From Clostridiales bacterium GWF2_38_85 (GTDB lineage: Bacteria > Bacillota > Clostridia > Oscillospirales > CAG-382), in NCBI GenBank assembly GCA_001797275.1, contig MGOY01000032.1, forward strand, positions 1 through 64,000: a stretch of DNA of 64,000 bases, in the 5' to 3' direction. The notes beneath the pieces are model-generated. The model made no database searches, was not told where the DNA came from, and was given only the letters and a program-made list of their open reading frames with translations. The position numbers were made by a program, and so were the translations under genes. Below are positions 24,873 to 33,253 of this stretch, piece by piece (positions within the stretch are counted from its first letter, which is position 1; the number at the start of each line of letters is the position of its first letter).

Positions 24873-25160
24873 ATGACGTACAAATACATCAGCAATGGCA
24901 CATTTGGCGCGTTTTATGCGGCAGAGCGCAAGGCGCGGGAATTGGGATTCGCAACGGGGAGTATGCAAAGAGACGCGCCAATCGGGGTATTTAATTCAAA
25001 TTCTGAATATTGCGGGGATAAATGGCGATATGTTGACACACAAGGAAAACGCGAACTTGTTGGAGTCATTAAATCCAACGATTTCAGAGACGGCGACGTT
25101 GAACTTATTATATTTGATTGCGCCGATAAAAATCCGTGGACGGAGGCGGTGCAAAAATGA
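24873..25160 (+). CDS. Phage protein of unknown function
   Basis: A 95-residue soluble protein (MTYKYISNGTFGAFYAAERK...), not recognised. Aromatic and charged, no membrane segment. Its stop overlaps the next start (ATGA), and it belongs to the early operon. Confidence 0.6.
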   Translation: MTYKYISNGTFGAFYAAERKARELGFATGSMQRDAPIGVFNSNSEYCGDKWRYVDTQGKRELVGVIKSNDFRDGDVELIIFDCADKNPWTEAVQK

Positions 25161-25402
25161 AAAAATTCATCAGAACGGCGCAAGGTTTTACAAACTACAT
25201 AAGCGATAACGAGTTTGTTTTAAATGACAATTCTTACGAGAGGGACGAGCTCTCGGGACGTTGTTTTATCCTTAACACGCCGAGCGGGTTTTATACAAAA
25301 GCGGCTCGAGAGGGCGGACTCGTAAAACAGCGCATAACGAACGAGCGGTATAACGAGGCTCTTATAGTATGCAAGGCAATGTTACAGGAGGCGGCGGATT
25401 GA
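25157..25402 (+). CDS. Phage protein of unknown function
   Basis: An 81-residue protein starting at ATG 25157, preceded by GGAGGCGG; it overlaps the upstream stop by 4 nt. Contents: KKFIRTAQGFTNYISDNEFVL, a glycine-containing middle, and a helical end. Not recognised. Confidence 0.6.
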   Translation: MKKFIRTAQGFTNYISDNEFVLNDNSYERDELSGRCFILNTPSGFYTKAAREGGLVKQRITNERYNEALIVCKAMLQEAAD

Positions 25403-26439
25403 TTGAACTACTCCACGGACAAGCTCTCGCAGAATTCCGAGCTCGTGTCGATTTAACAAAAGCAAACGAACCCGTACATAATGGCGAGTGGGCTAAATCA
25501 ATGCAAGCTCTCCCGTTCACTACAAAAGTAAATAAAAGCATTACGCGTATTGTGGAGTGGATTATTTATTATGAGGGACAAGTCTATATTTCATTCAGCG
25601 GCGGGAAAGACTCAACGGTATTGTTGCACCTTTGCCGATATGTATTTCCCGAAATTCAAGGGTTATTCATCAATACGGGTTTAGAGTATCCCGAAAACGT
25701 CGAGTTTGCGTTATCAATAGAAAACGTTAAAGAAATTAAGCCTCGTATATCCTATAAAAAGGTTATAGAGGAATACGGATACCCAGTACCAACAAAGGAA
25801 ATTGCTCATACCGTGCGTTGGGCGCGAAAAGGTTCGGAGTGGGCGTTGAATAAGCTCAACGGAACAAAGCTCGGAAAAGACGGCAAAAAATCAAAGTATT
25901 GTTGTGAAAAATGGAAATTCTTGATTGACGCACCCTTTAAAGTGTCGGAGGAGTGTTGCAAGGTTATGAAAAAAGAACCCGCATACGAATTCGAGCGGCA
26001 GAGCGGGAAAAAGCCGATTATAGGAACAACCGCCGAGGAAAGCGGGCAACGTAATTCGGATTGGCTTACTCATGGTTGCAATGCCTTTGATAATGAAAGA
26101 CCGAAAAGCAACCCTTTGAGCTTTTGGACGGAGCAAGACATTTTAAGGTACATTAAGGAATTCAACTTGCCATACTCCGCCGCCTATGGAGACATAAAGC
26201 AAAAAGAGAGCGGGGAATATTACGTCACAGGCGCGCCGCGAACGGGTTGCATGGGCTGTATGTTTGGCGTTCATTTAGAACCAATGCCGAACCGCTTTCA
26301 AAAAATGGCTGTCACGCACCCGAAACACTATGACGCATACATAAACAAGCTCGGAGAGGGCGAAATATTAGACTATATCGGAGTAGATTACCGCCCGAGC
26401 AGTCAACTTACACTATTTAATAATGAGGAGGAATATTAA
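25399..26439 (+). CDS. Phage PAPS reductase/DndC-like protein
   Basis: A 346-residue adenine-nucleotide alpha-hydrolase of the PAPS reductase group. The PP-loop motif VYISFSGGKDSTVLLHL lies at about residues 54-70; later LFINTGLEYPENVEF, IIGTTAEESGQRNSDW, and a cysteine set (KYCCEKWKF, GAPRTGCMGCMFG) that may hold a metal or iron-sulfur cluster. Start is probably TTG 25399 with AGGAGG upstream; a frame from ATG 25369 lacks a good RBS. Phage copies are linked to DNA or tRNA sulfur chemistry or nucleotide modification; the substrate here is unknown. Confidence 0.82.
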   Translation: MIELLHGQALAEFRARVDLTKANEPVHNGEWAKSMQALPFTTKVNKSITRIVEWIIYYEGQVYISFSGGKDSTVLLHLCRYVFPEIQGLFINTGLEYPENVEFALSIENVKEIKPRISYKKVIEEYGYPVPTKEIAHTVRWARKGSEWALNKLNGTKLGKDGKKSKYCCEKWKFLIDAPFKVSEECCKVMKKEPAYEFERQSGKKPIIGTTAEESGQRNSDWLTHGCNAFDNERPKSNPLSFWTEQDILRYIKEFNLPYSAAYGDIKQKESGEYYVTGAPRTGCMGCMFGVHLEPMPNRFQKMAVTHPKHYDAYINKLGEGEILDYIGVDYRPSSQLTLFNNEEEY

Positions 26440-26909
26440 TGAAACCTGTAAAATGCCCCGAGTGCGGACATGAATTTATTCCCGAGAGGGACGAGCCAAA
26501 GCTCGGAACCTGGACTACCCAGGAGGACGAGCAGTTATTACATAGTTACCAGGCAGAGCGAAAGCTCATTCGCGAGATTGCCGACGAGCTCGGCAGAACC
26601 CAGGACGCAACCCGCAACCGCTTATATGAGCTACGCGGAGCGGGCAAAGCGAAAGCCGTTTCCGTTGCCGTTCAAATGACCTCAAAGGAATATGACGAAA
26701 TGAGAGCGGCTCGGGATAATTTAAAAGCCGCAAAAGCGGCAGAACGACAGCTCAAAAATACCGAGGCAGAGTTAGCAAGCCTCTATTCAGCGGTTAGCGA
26801 GCTTATTTCGGCAAAGCGGAACCATAAGAACACCGCCCCACAATATGATAAATTGTCCGAGTTGGCGGAGACATATTACGGCGGAGTATTTGAGGAGGCG
26901 GCAATATGA
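26439..26909 (+). CDS. Zinc-ribbon/SANT-like HTH phage protein
   Basis: A 156-residue protein. Residues 1-15 hold a CPECGHEF knuckle; residues 24-65 form a Myb/SANT-like HTH (TWTTQEDEQLLHSYQAE, IREIADELGRTQDATRNRLYEL); a helical coiled coil follows. Probably a DNA-binding regulator of the early region. Start overlaps the previous stop (TAATG). Confidence 0.6.
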   Translation: MKPVKCPECGHEFIPERDEPKLGTWTTQEDEQLLHSYQAERKLIREIADELGRTQDATRNRLYELRGAGKAKAVSVAVQMTSKEYDEMRAARDNLKAAKAAERQLKNTEAELASLYSAVSELISAKRNHKNTAPQYDKLSELAETYYGGVFEEAAI

Positions 26910-27073
26910 GCAACACCGTTGTTATAAGTGAGATACCGTCGCACGAGGCGAGATACCTTGCACGGGAAACGCTGAAAGCCGTTGAAAGGTTCTTTTCCGC
27001 TCCTGGTACGAAAGAGAAATACGAGGAATGGTTAAAAGAATACCGAAAAAGGAAAGCGGTACATAATGGATAG
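26906..27073 (+). CDS. Small phage protein (55 aa)
   Basis: A short gene, MSNTVVISEIPSHEARYLAR..., starting at ATG 26906 inside the previous stop (ATGA) with GGAGGCGG upstream, and ending inside the next gene. Continuous coupling supports it as real. Function unknown. Confidence 0.6.
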   Translation: MSNTVVISEIPSHEARYLARETLKAVERFFSAPGTKEKYEEWLKEYRKRKAVHNG

Positions 27074-27263
27074 CCAGGAATTAAAGCAAGCACTACTCGA
27101 CGGTTCCCCCGTTTCGTGTAACGGAATCAATTATAAATGTGTGTCGGCAATTATTTATAGAGCCGCTAACGGCAAAATATTTACAGCGGCGGAGCTCCTC
27201 GACAAGAACCGCAATAGCGTTTCGATAGTGGAACCCGCTCGCGTGGAACTTACAAAAATATAA
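27066..27263 (+). CDS. Small phage protein of unknown function
   Basis: A 65-residue protein starting at ATG 27066, overlapping the upstream stop by 8 nt. Predicted beta-rich (VSCNGINYKCVSAIIYRAANG). Not recognised. Confidence 0.55.
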   Translation: MDSQELKQALLDGSPVSCNGINYKCVSAIIYRAANGKIFTAAELLDKNRNSVSIVEPARVELTKI

Positions 27264-27275
27264 GGAGGATACATA

Positions 27276-27986
27276 ATGAAAGGAATCATATTCAGACTTA
27301 ACGGACACGTTCGCGCGGAGGAGTTGGAGAGAATCAGAGCGAACATTAAAAAGCAAATGCAAGACGGGCTCGTAGTTATCGACTCATTTTTTGCAAAACC
27401 CGAATTAATAGAGGGCGATTTTGCTTTTGTGGTTGAGGGTTTAAACGGAATCTATATTATGCCGAATAAGCTATTTAAAGAAAACGTAGCCATAGACCAG
27501 GAAAATGAGCGGCTCCGCGCAGACCTAAAGAAAGTATTAAACGAGCGGAACAACTTTGCCGACGAGGTAGGCGAACTCCACGAAAAAGCCTGTAGGCTAT
27601 TCAATGAAAAAGAGGAACTATTGCGGGACAAGCTCACCAGGCAAGAACACACTATTAAAAAGGTTGAACGCGCTCTCGGCTTTCCTCTGTTCGATTGGCA
27701 GAAAGAATATATATTCAGCGGAAAGCCTTACGGAACGGAGATTGTATTTGCACGGAGAGCGGGGAAAACGCTCACTCACTGTTTGCGGCTTTGCCTTAAC
27801 GACGGGGAGCCGATAAAAGCAAAACCGCGTTGTTGCACCCGCGACGAACGAGAGGAACTAATACGCTTTTCGGGAGAGGATGGAGCAACTCTCGACCGCC
27901 TCAATTATTTTGTTCATGACCTACACAGGATTTACAACACACTAAAAGACGCGGGCGGAATCGAATTGAGAGAAATAACATTTTAA
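27276..27986 (+). CDS. Phage protein with coiled coil and P-loop-like motif
   Basis: A 236-residue protein. After a beta-rich start, residues about 75-125 are coiled coil (NERLRADLKKVLNERNNF). Then LFDWQKEYIFSGK followed by FARRAGKTLTHCLRL resembles the start of a helicase or terminase ATPase (Q-motif-like segment and Walker A), but Walker B and the rest are missing. It could be a truncated ATPase domain or a nucleotide-binding accessory. RBS AAGGAGG upstream. Confidence 0.55.
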   Translation: MKGIIFRLNGHVRAEELERIRANIKKQMQDGLVVIDSFFAKPELIEGDFAFVVEGLNGIYIMPNKLFKENVAIDQENERLRADLKKVLNERNNFADEVGELHEKACRLFNEKEELLRDKLTRQEHTIKKVERALGFPLFDWQKEYIFSGKPYGTEIVFARRAGKTLTHCLRLCLNDGEPIKAKPRCCTRDEREELIRFSGEDGATLDRLNYFVHDLHRIYNTLKDAGGIELREITF

Positions 27987-27998
27987 GGAGGCTCGGTT

Positions 27999-28211
27999 AT
28001 GGAGGGCAAAGTTAAGCTATTCACGCTATTAAAGAACGTCCACAAAGCAAACTATAACGGAACCTATGAAGAATATCAAAAAGCAATTTACGCGCTCGGG
28101 CAATGGGCTTATTCATTGTGGTATGGAGATACGTTACATATAGATTCTCAATATGCCCGAGTTTCGGTATGCGAACGAAACAAAATTGAACAGGAGGCAA
28201 AAAAGAAATGA
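27999..28211 (+). CDS. Small phage protein of unknown function
   Basis: A 70-residue protein rich in Tyr and Lys (MEGKVKLFTLLKNVHKANYNG...). RBS AGGAGG; the stop overlaps the next start (ATGA). Confidence 0.55.
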   Translation: MEGKVKLFTLLKNVHKANYNGTYEEYQKAIYALGQWAYSLWYGDTLHIDSQYARVSVCERNKIEQEAKKK

Positions 28212-28285
28212 ATACAGCAATTATTATTACTCTCATTATTTGCGTTACCCTGGTTGCGCTTTCATTTATTAATAGGAAGAAATAA
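28208..28285 (+). CDS. 25-residue single-span membrane peptide
   Basis: MNTAIIITLIICVTLVALSF plus INRKK: one membrane helix with a positive end, starting at ATG 28208 in an ATGA overlap with the previous gene and preceded by GGAGG. Compact coupling and the clear hydrophobic segment make it credible despite its size. Role unknown. Confidence 0.5.
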   Translation: MNTAIIITLIICVTLVALSFINRKK

Positions 28286-28297
28286 GGAGCGAGAGCT

Positions 28298-28498
28298 ATG
28301 AACACGGATATTATGAGCAAAGCCGAGGCTATTAAAATTCTCGAGGATATTCAAAAAGAACTCATAAAACTAATATCTATACCTATGGGACGAAAAAACG
28401 GTAAAACGTCATACATATATGACGTAGTGAAAAGGATAGGAGCTCTCGAAATAGCAATCAACGAATTAAGGAGGAACCCAGGCAATGACACTCTATAA
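28298..28498 (+). CDS. Small phage protein of unknown function
   Basis: A 66-residue helical protein (MNTDIMSKAEAIKILEDIQKEL...), RBS AAGGAG. It ends inside the next gene, which starts 14 nt before its stop. Confidence 0.55.
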   Translation: MNTDIMSKAEAIKILEDIQKELIKLISIPMGRKNGKTSYIYDVVKRIGALEIAINELRRNPGNDTL

Positions 28499-28832
28499 AA
28501 CAAAACGCCCCTCGGAGCGGCTCTCTGCTCGCCGTATACGGAACGGACAAGTATTAAGAATCGCTCGGGGCGGTTATTCTCTACATATTAATATATATAG
28601 GTTCAAAAGAGCGGGTTTGCGCCTCCTCAAACGGAGCCTCATTATAGCGGGAACATTATTACTATTTAAAATAGGACAAGCCGCCGCATACACCGAGAGG
28701 GGCTATAAAGCATACGGCGGAGAAATGTTAATACTCCTCCTCCCTCTCATTGCTTATGTTATTAAGCAAAACATAAAGGATACAGCGGAGGCATACCGCA
28801 CCGCCAGGGACGACGGAGGCTCGGAGGATTGA
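28485..28832 (+). CDS. Phage membrane protein of unknown function
   Basis: A 115-residue protein with a basic N-terminus and two hydrophobic segments (SLIIAGTLLLFKIGQAAA and MLILLLPLIAYVI). Last gene of the first early operon; a hairpin follows at 28851. Not recognised. Confidence 0.55.
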   Translation: MTLYKTKRPSERLSARRIRNGQVLRIARGGYSLHINIYRFKRAGLRLLKRSLIIAGTLLLFKIGQAAAYTERGYKAYGGEMLILLLPLIAYVIKQNIKDTAEAYRTARDDGGSED

Positions 28833-28850
28833 AACCAGGGCAAAAGAAAA

Positions 28851-28882
28851 GAGCGGCTATCGCTTGCACACGATAACCGCTC
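28851..28882 (+). terminator. Probable terminator of the first early operon
   Basis: Stem GAGCGGCTATCG / CGATAACCGCTC with one mismatch and an 8-nt loop; there is no strong T-run, so termination may be partial. The following 28883-29181 has no gene. Confidence 0.55.
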
Positions 28883-29181
28883 CGCAACCCGCTTTTGTGA
28901 TTGCCTTACTACCTAATAAGTGTATCACAAAGACGGCGTAAAGTCAATACTTTTGCGTCCGAACGGGCGCATTGTCGGACTCGTAATGAATAATAACTAA
29001 ACAACCATGAGAGGGTAAATTTAATACGCAGAGAGTAAGGAATACCCGTTCCCCCGTTCCCTTAAAATATTTATATTTTTTATCAAGGGAGAAAGTCGGA
29101 GAGGTGAGGGGGTGGGCGTTGGCTGTGGGAACAGTGTGTAAACTCCGCAGAGTTTTCCACGGTTTCCATAGACATAAGACC

Positions 29182-29233
29182 AGGGGGAGAGGAGAGGTGA
29201 CTTTCTCTTTATCTTTTGCTCTCCTCTCCCCCT
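29182..29233. repeat. 15-bp perfect inverted repeat before the HUH Rep-like gene
   Basis: AGGGGGAGAGGAGAG pairs with CTCTCCTCTCCCCCT across a 22-nt pyrimidine-rich loop. It is the most stable structure of the gene-free 28883-29263 stretch, which also has TTTTCCACG near 29150 (DnaA-box-like) and purine-rich GAGGTGAGGGGGTGGG. Its place just upstream of a HUH initiator suggests a replication origin or its control hairpin; a terminator role is also possible. Confidence 0.5.
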
Positions 29234-29263
29234 CTATTTGGACAATATGGAGGTTTAAATATA

Positions 29264-30046
29264 ATGCGCTGTCTTTACAGAGAAAAATATTACGAATGCG
29301 GGGACTACCTGGAAGTTAATCTATTTCCCGCTTACAAAAAAGCTAAGCAGAGAAACAAAAAAGCAAAACCGACAACCGAGGTTCAAGAGAAATTGAATCA
29401 AACAAACGCGGAAAACAAACTTGTTAGGCTTATGAACGCAAATTTTACAGCGGACGACATAAAATGCGAGCTTTCATACGATAACAGTTGTCACCCCGAG
29501 AGCGACGAGCAAGCCGCCCGCGATTTACAAAATTTTTTAAGGAGGTTAAAGCGTTTCAGAAATAAGCAAGGTTTACCCGAGTTGAAATACATAACAGCAA
29601 CAGAAAAGGGCACAAAAAAGGGGCGTTATCATCATCACATAACTATAAGCGGCGGCATTACCCCGAAACAGCTTGCGGAAATATGGGGCAAAGGATACGT
29701 TCAAAAAATACAACCGTTGCAGTTTGACGAGTGCGGAATCGTTGGAATAGCAAAATATTATCCGAAAGAGCCTATATTTTTTAAGCGTTGGAACACCTCA
29801 AAAAATCTCGTACACCCCGAGCCTCAAAGACGAGACGGCAGACTATCAAAGAAAGTTGTTGAGGAACTCGCCAGGGATACCGAGAACGGGCGTGAGTATG
29901 AAAAGTATTTCGACGGATATTTTTTCGCCCAGGCTCACAAGCTCATAAACGACTATAACGGCGGAGTTTATTTGCAAATTCGATTATACAAAAAGGAGGC
30001 TAATTTATGCAAAGTCAAAAAGCGAAAGCAACACCCGAAAGCGTAG
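29264..30046 (+). CDS. HUH-type rolling-circle replication initiator-like protein
   Basis: A 260-residue protein with features of phage/plasmid Rep endonucleases: LKYITATEKGTKKGRYHHHITISGG, where HHH fits the metal-binding HUH motif, followed by IVGIAKYYPKE, a candidate tyrosine-bearing helix. The N-terminus carries coupled helices with QAARDLQNFLRRLKRFR, usual before the HUH strand. Start ATG 29264 has TGGAGG upstream; the frame from 29216 runs through the hairpin. It would nick an origin to start rolling-circle replication. The origin is probably the structured region just upstream. It ends inside the next gene. Confidence 0.7.
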   Translation: MRCLYREKYYECGDYLEVNLFPAYKKAKQRNKKAKPTTEVQEKLNQTNAENKLVRLMNANFTADDIKCELSYDNSCHPESDEQAARDLQNFLRRLKRFRNKQGLPELKYITATEKGTKKGRYHHHITISGGITPKQLAEIWGKGYVQKIQPLQFDECGIVGIAKYYPKEPIFFKRWNTSKNLVHPEPQRRDGRLSKKVVEELARDTENGREYEKYFDGYFFAQAHKLINDYNGGVYLQIRLYKKEANLCKVKKRKQHPKA

Positions 30047-30573
30047 AGCAAATTAATTTATTCCGTTGGGCGGGATATATGGCGGGACGGTACCCCGACA
30101 TAAAGTTTATGTTCCATGTTCCGAACGGCGGCAAGCGCGACGCAACAACAGCGGCACGGCTAAAAATGGAGGGCGTGAAAGCGGGCGTTCCCGATATTGA
30201 GCTCCCCTCTGCTCGCGGTGGATATTTCGGGTTATTTATCGAAATGAAAATCAAAGGCAACAAGCCGACAGAGAATCAAAAAGAGTGGTTATCCGCGTTA
30301 CAGGCTCGTGGATATTACGTTGCGGTTTGTTATGGGTGGGAACCCGCCTCAAAGCTCGTAGAGGAATATTTAAGCCTAAAGCCTACGGAAACGTTCAAGG
30401 AACACTATTCCCTCGCTCTTTCCGCTCTTACGGTGTGCGCCTCTGATTCTACGCCTTGCGAGGAGTGCCCGTTATATAAACCATGCAAGCAAGACCAGGT
30501 AAACATAACAGAGATATTCAATAAGGCGATAAATTTTGAAAGTGGGAGGTTTGGAGAAAATGTCGAGAGCTGA
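30007..30573 (+). CDS. VRR-NUC domain nuclease
   Basis: A 188-residue protein with a VRR-NUC core (residues about 10-115): EQINLFRWAGY, HVPNGGKRD, GVKAGVPDIELPSARG (active-site D) and LFIEMKIKG (ExK), then QKEWLSALQARGYYVAVCYG. The C-terminus has a CEECPLYKPC cluster. Such PD-(D/E)XK nucleases act in phage replication or recombination. The start overlaps the Rep-like gene by 40 nt. Confidence 0.85.
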   Translation: MQSQKAKATPESVEQINLFRWAGYMAGRYPDIKFMFHVPNGGKRDATTAARLKMEGVKAGVPDIELPSARGGYFGLFIEMKIKGNKPTENQKEWLSALQARGYYVAVCYGWEPASKLVEEYLSLKPTETFKEHYSLALSALTVCASDSTPCEECPLYKPCKQDQVNITEIFNKAINFESGRFGENVES

Positions 30574-31141
30574 AACGTGCGTATGTTGCGGGGCTATCAT
30601 TCCCGAGGGCTCGCAAGTGTGTTTTAATTGCAGATTTGCGGTAGAAAAAATAAGCCAATATCCGACAATAGCAATAATCGCAAGCATTAAGCCTGTATGG
30701 TGCGAAAAGATTTTCAGCGGAGAAAAAACTCTTGAAATACGCAAAAGCGCGCCTATTAAATATTTGCCATGTGAAAAAATAGTTGTATTTGTGTATGAAA
30801 CAAAAGCATTATACAAAGGCTCGGGAGGTTGCCTGTTCAACGGAGCGGGCAAAATTACAGGTAAGTTTGAAATCAGAACCGTAATAAAAGGGTCATGGAC
30901 AGACGACTACAACAGCATTTTACGCGGGAGTTGTTTAAAACAAGAGGAACTAATAAAATACGGACGTGAAAAAGATTTGTTCGGGTGGAAAATAGAAAAT
31001 CCTGTTTTATTTAAAAAACCTATTGAGCTATCAGCTTTCGGATTGAGTAGACCTCCTCAAAGTTGGTGTTATAACGGTTATTTTGGAACAGACCTCGCAA
31101 ACGGAAAAGATTTTACAGCAATAGGAGGAAAAACGATATGA
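30560..31141 (+). CDS. Zinc-knuckle plus ASCH/PUA-like domain protein
   Basis: A 193-residue protein. Residues 1-25 hold two CxxC pairs (CVCCGAIIPEG, CFNC). The rest is an ASCH-like domain: IIASIKPVWCEKIFSGEKTLEIRKSAP, VVFVYETKAL, GAGKITGKFEI. ASCH domains bind RNA or modified nucleotides. Start ATG 30560 (GGAGGTTTGGAG upstream) overlaps the previous gene. Confidence 0.75.
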   Translation: MSRAETCVCCGAIIPEGSQVCFNCRFAVEKISQYPTIAIIASIKPVWCEKIFSGEKTLEIRKSAPIKYLPCEKIVVFVYETKALYKGSGGCLFNGAGKITGKFEIRTVIKGSWTDDYNSILRGSCLKQEELIKYGREKDLFGWKIENPVLFKKPIELSAFGLSRPPQSWCYNGYFGTDLANGKDFTAIGGKTI

Positions 31142-31755
31142 AAATTAAATCAATAGCGAGTATTTGTAAAAACAACAAAAGCGTTATTCTCTACGAGGGG
31201 AAGTCGTGCCAATGGATAAGCGACGGAGCGGCAATATATCCGCTTTTTGGATTGCCTAAAATGACAAAAGAGAATATTTTCACTATGTTTGACGTTCCCG
31301 AGGAAAAGCAGAGCGGTTTTTACTTTGACAGCAAAGAGGAACTCCCGTCATTTTGCTTTAGTGACGCAGACGGCGGAGAGCGGCTCCTCGATAGAGCTAC
31401 TCTTTCGGTTTGCGCAAAAGGGCACGTTGTAGAGCCTCTCAAAACCTCTCTCGGAATCGCTTTTATAAACGAGAAATATTTAGCACCGTTCGGAGATTGC
31501 GTAAACGGTTTTGAGCTATACGAGCGGGTTACAAAAAGCGGGCAAGTTTACATAGCTGTAAAAGAGGGATTTATACTCCTCGGAATCATAATGCCGTATG
31601 ACCTGGTAAACGAGGAATTTGTAAACGACCTCAATTCACTGTTTCAGCTTTCGAGCGTTGCTCTTGCCAACAAACAGCAAGCGGAGCGGGAAAAGGAGCG
31701 GCAACGGAGCCTATTTGCGGCAGATAATGACGACGAGGAGGACGAGGAGCAATGA
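31138..31755 (+). CDS. Phage protein of unknown function with acidic tail
   Basis: A 205-residue protein made of repeated beta segments (KSVILYEGKSCQWISDGAAIYPL, QVYIAVKEGFILLGIIMP) ending in a charged ADNDDEEDEEQ tail. Some phage proteins with such a layout are sliding-clamp-like, but no specific motif supports this here. Starts and ends in ATGA overlaps. Confidence 0.6.
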   Translation: MKIKSIASICKNNKSVILYEGKSCQWISDGAAIYPLFGLPKMTKENIFTMFDVPEEKQSGFYFDSKEELPSFCFSDADGGERLLDRATLSVCAKGHVVEPLKTSLGIAFINEKYLAPFGDCVNGFELYERVTKSGQVYIAVKEGFILLGIIMPYDLVNEEFVNDLNSLFQLSSVALANKQQAEREKERQRSLFAADNDDEEDEEQ

Positions 31756-32036
31756 GCTATATCGCTTACATAGTTACTTTTGCCTCAATTATCGGGACAG
31801 TTGCGAATAGCTGTCAAAAACGTTGGTGCTTTCGAGTGTGGATATGCACTAATACGTTTTGGTGTATTTACAATGCGGCAAACGGTCAATACGCGCAAGC
31901 TCTCCTCTACGCTTTCAATTTTGCAATGGCGATTCTCGGGCTCATAAAATGGGCACAAAAAGAAAAGCAAAGAAAAAGAGCTGCCGAAATTCTCAACAAG
32001 GAATTTCAAATACCAAACAAGGAGGAATGTTTATGA
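31752..32036 (+). CDS. PnuC-like small membrane protein
   Basis: A 94-residue protein with about three hydrophobic segments (YIVTFASIIGTVANS, WICTNTFWCIYNAANGQ, AQALLYAFNFAMAILGLIKW). The W.CF..W..TN..W..YN pattern recalls small PnuC-like phage membrane proteins. Substrate, if any, unknown. Confidence 0.6.
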   Translation: MSYIAYIVTFASIIGTVANSCQKRWCFRVWICTNTFWCIYNAANGQYAQALLYAFNFAMAILGLIKWAQKEKQRKRAAEILNKEFQIPNKEECL

Positions 32037-32473
32037 ATTATTTCAAAGAGGCGGAGCGGGTTTTATCATCAAAAACAACACTCAAAAAAGCGGTTGAAAA
32101 TCTGAAACGCCGACAAGAACGGTTAATTAACAGCGGCGCACCTCGAGAGCCAGGGGCTATTGATTATTCAAAGCCTTACACGGACGCGCATTCGGTAAAC
32201 GACACCTTAAACCAGTTGTTAGAACTCTCGGAGGTGTCAAAGGAACTCGCAGAAACAGAGAATTTTATAACCGAAATTGAGCGGGTTATAGAACAGCTCC
32301 CGAAAGAGTTTAAAAATATTGTTGTTTGGTGGTATATAGAGCGCAAGACCAAAGAGGAAATAGCCGAGCTCTTATATGTGGAATCCGTAACGACAGTATA
32401 TGACATACGCAATAAAGCAATAGCGCAGTTTGCTATACTCTATTTCGGAGCGGGTGCTTTGCTCTCTACGTAA
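32033..32473 (+). CDS. Sigma region 4-like late transcription regulator
   Basis: A 146-residue protein: helical N-terminus and, at about 105-140, RVIEQLPKEFKNIVVWWYI then KTKEEIAELLYVESVTTVYDIRNKAIAQF, a sigma-70 region 4-type HTH as in ArpU/RinA-like late activators. Start ATG 32033 with GGAGG upstream. Position just before HNH and terminase genes fits control of the late operon. Confidence 0.7.
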   Translation: MNYFKEAERVLSSKTTLKKAVENLKRRQERLINSGAPREPGAIDYSKPYTDAHSVNDTLNQLLELSEVSKELAETENFITEIERVIEQLPKEFKNIVVWWYIERKTKEEIAELLYVESVTTVYDIRNKAIAQFAILYFGAGALLST

Positions 32474-32622
32474 GCGTTGAAATAACACTGTATAGAAACT
32501 TGATATTTTAGGCTTTATACTGATAGCGTGAAAACAAGCGTAAAGGCGGGCGGCAGTAATGCGGCTCGTCTTTCTTGTTGGGGCTATATATCACTTATGG
32601 GGCAAGGGGTGGGAGCCGATAT

Positions 32623-32937
32623 ATGAAAGACTTTGCAAAGGAGTTTTACGCGTCTAAAGTGTGGAAAGAAACCAGGGCATATATATTCAAGCGTGATTGC
32701 GGGTTATGTGTGCGGTGTGGTGCTCCTGGTGCAATCGTTCACCATAAGAAGTATTTAACAGCTAAGAACATAAGCGACGCGAGCATATCACTTAATGAGG
32801 ACAACCTCGAGTTGTTGTGTAGAGAGTGCCACGCTATAGAGCACGAGGGAGAATTACCCACGGGCACAGGGCTACAGTTTGACAAGGAGGGCAACCTCAT
32901 AGAAAGGATACACCATGAACGACATACGCCGACTTGA
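32623..32937 (+). CDS. Phage HNH endonuclease
   Basis: A 104-residue HNH protein: FKRDCGLCVRCG (first Cys pair), IVHHKKYLTAKN (HH), LELLCRECHAIEHEG. Such proteins beside terminase are needed for cutting at cos in HK97-like phages. Start ATG 32623; no strong RBS is seen. Confidence 0.85.
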   Translation: MKDFAKEFYASKVWKETRAYIFKRDCGLCVRCGAPGAIVHHKKYLTAKNISDASISLNEDNLELLCRECHAIEHEGELPTGTGLQFDKEGNLIERIHHERHTPT

Positions 32938-33145
32938 TATATACACAGTTAACGGGGCACTCACGTTCGACATACCAACAACAGGAGAGGGATTCGCCGA
33001 CGTTCTTTCGCAAGCGTTGAGTAATGGAATGACAGTTGTTAAAACAGTTGACGGAACAGAGCTACTCTTAAATGCAATGAACATTGTTGCAATAGAAATC
33101 AAAGACGCGGACGACGAAACAGAAAGCAATACCCCCCCTACTTAA
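32915..33145 (+). CDS. Small phage protein of unknown function
   Basis: A 76-residue protein (MNDIRRLDIYTVNGALTFDI...) that starts inside the HNH gene with GGA-type RBS and ends in the C-rich segment at 33131. Beta-rich; not recognised. Confidence 0.55.
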   Translation: MNDIRRLDIYTVNGALTFDIPTTGEGFADVLSQALSNGMTVVKTVDGTELLLNAMNIVAIEIKDADDETESNTPPT

Positions 33146-33220
33146 AATCATTAACCCCCTTTTTCAGAACCGCAATAGAGTCTCTTTTGTGACTCCCCCA
33201 GGTGCATATAGAGGGGGGGT
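33131..33220. repeat. C/G-tract inverted repeat upstream of terminase, candidate cos
   Basis: ACCCCCCCT (33131-33139) pairs with AGGGGGGGT (33212-33220), with a further CCCCC and GGGGG tract nearby, in the gap between the HNH region and the small terminase. cos sites of similar phages lie here. No overhang sequence can be read from an integrated copy, so this is a candidate only. Confidence 0.35.
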
Positions 33221-33253
33221 AAAAAAATCGAGGGGGAGAAAGAGGGTTATAAA

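Noticed and set aside
27276-27986. Phage helicase
   Set aside because: Only a Walker A-like segment is present; Walker B and further helicase motifs are absent, so the function is left open.
32033-32473. Second sigma factor working with the RdRP-like polymerase
   Set aside because: Only region 4-like HTH is present, it belongs to the prophage late region, and ArpU/RinA-like late regulators have this form.
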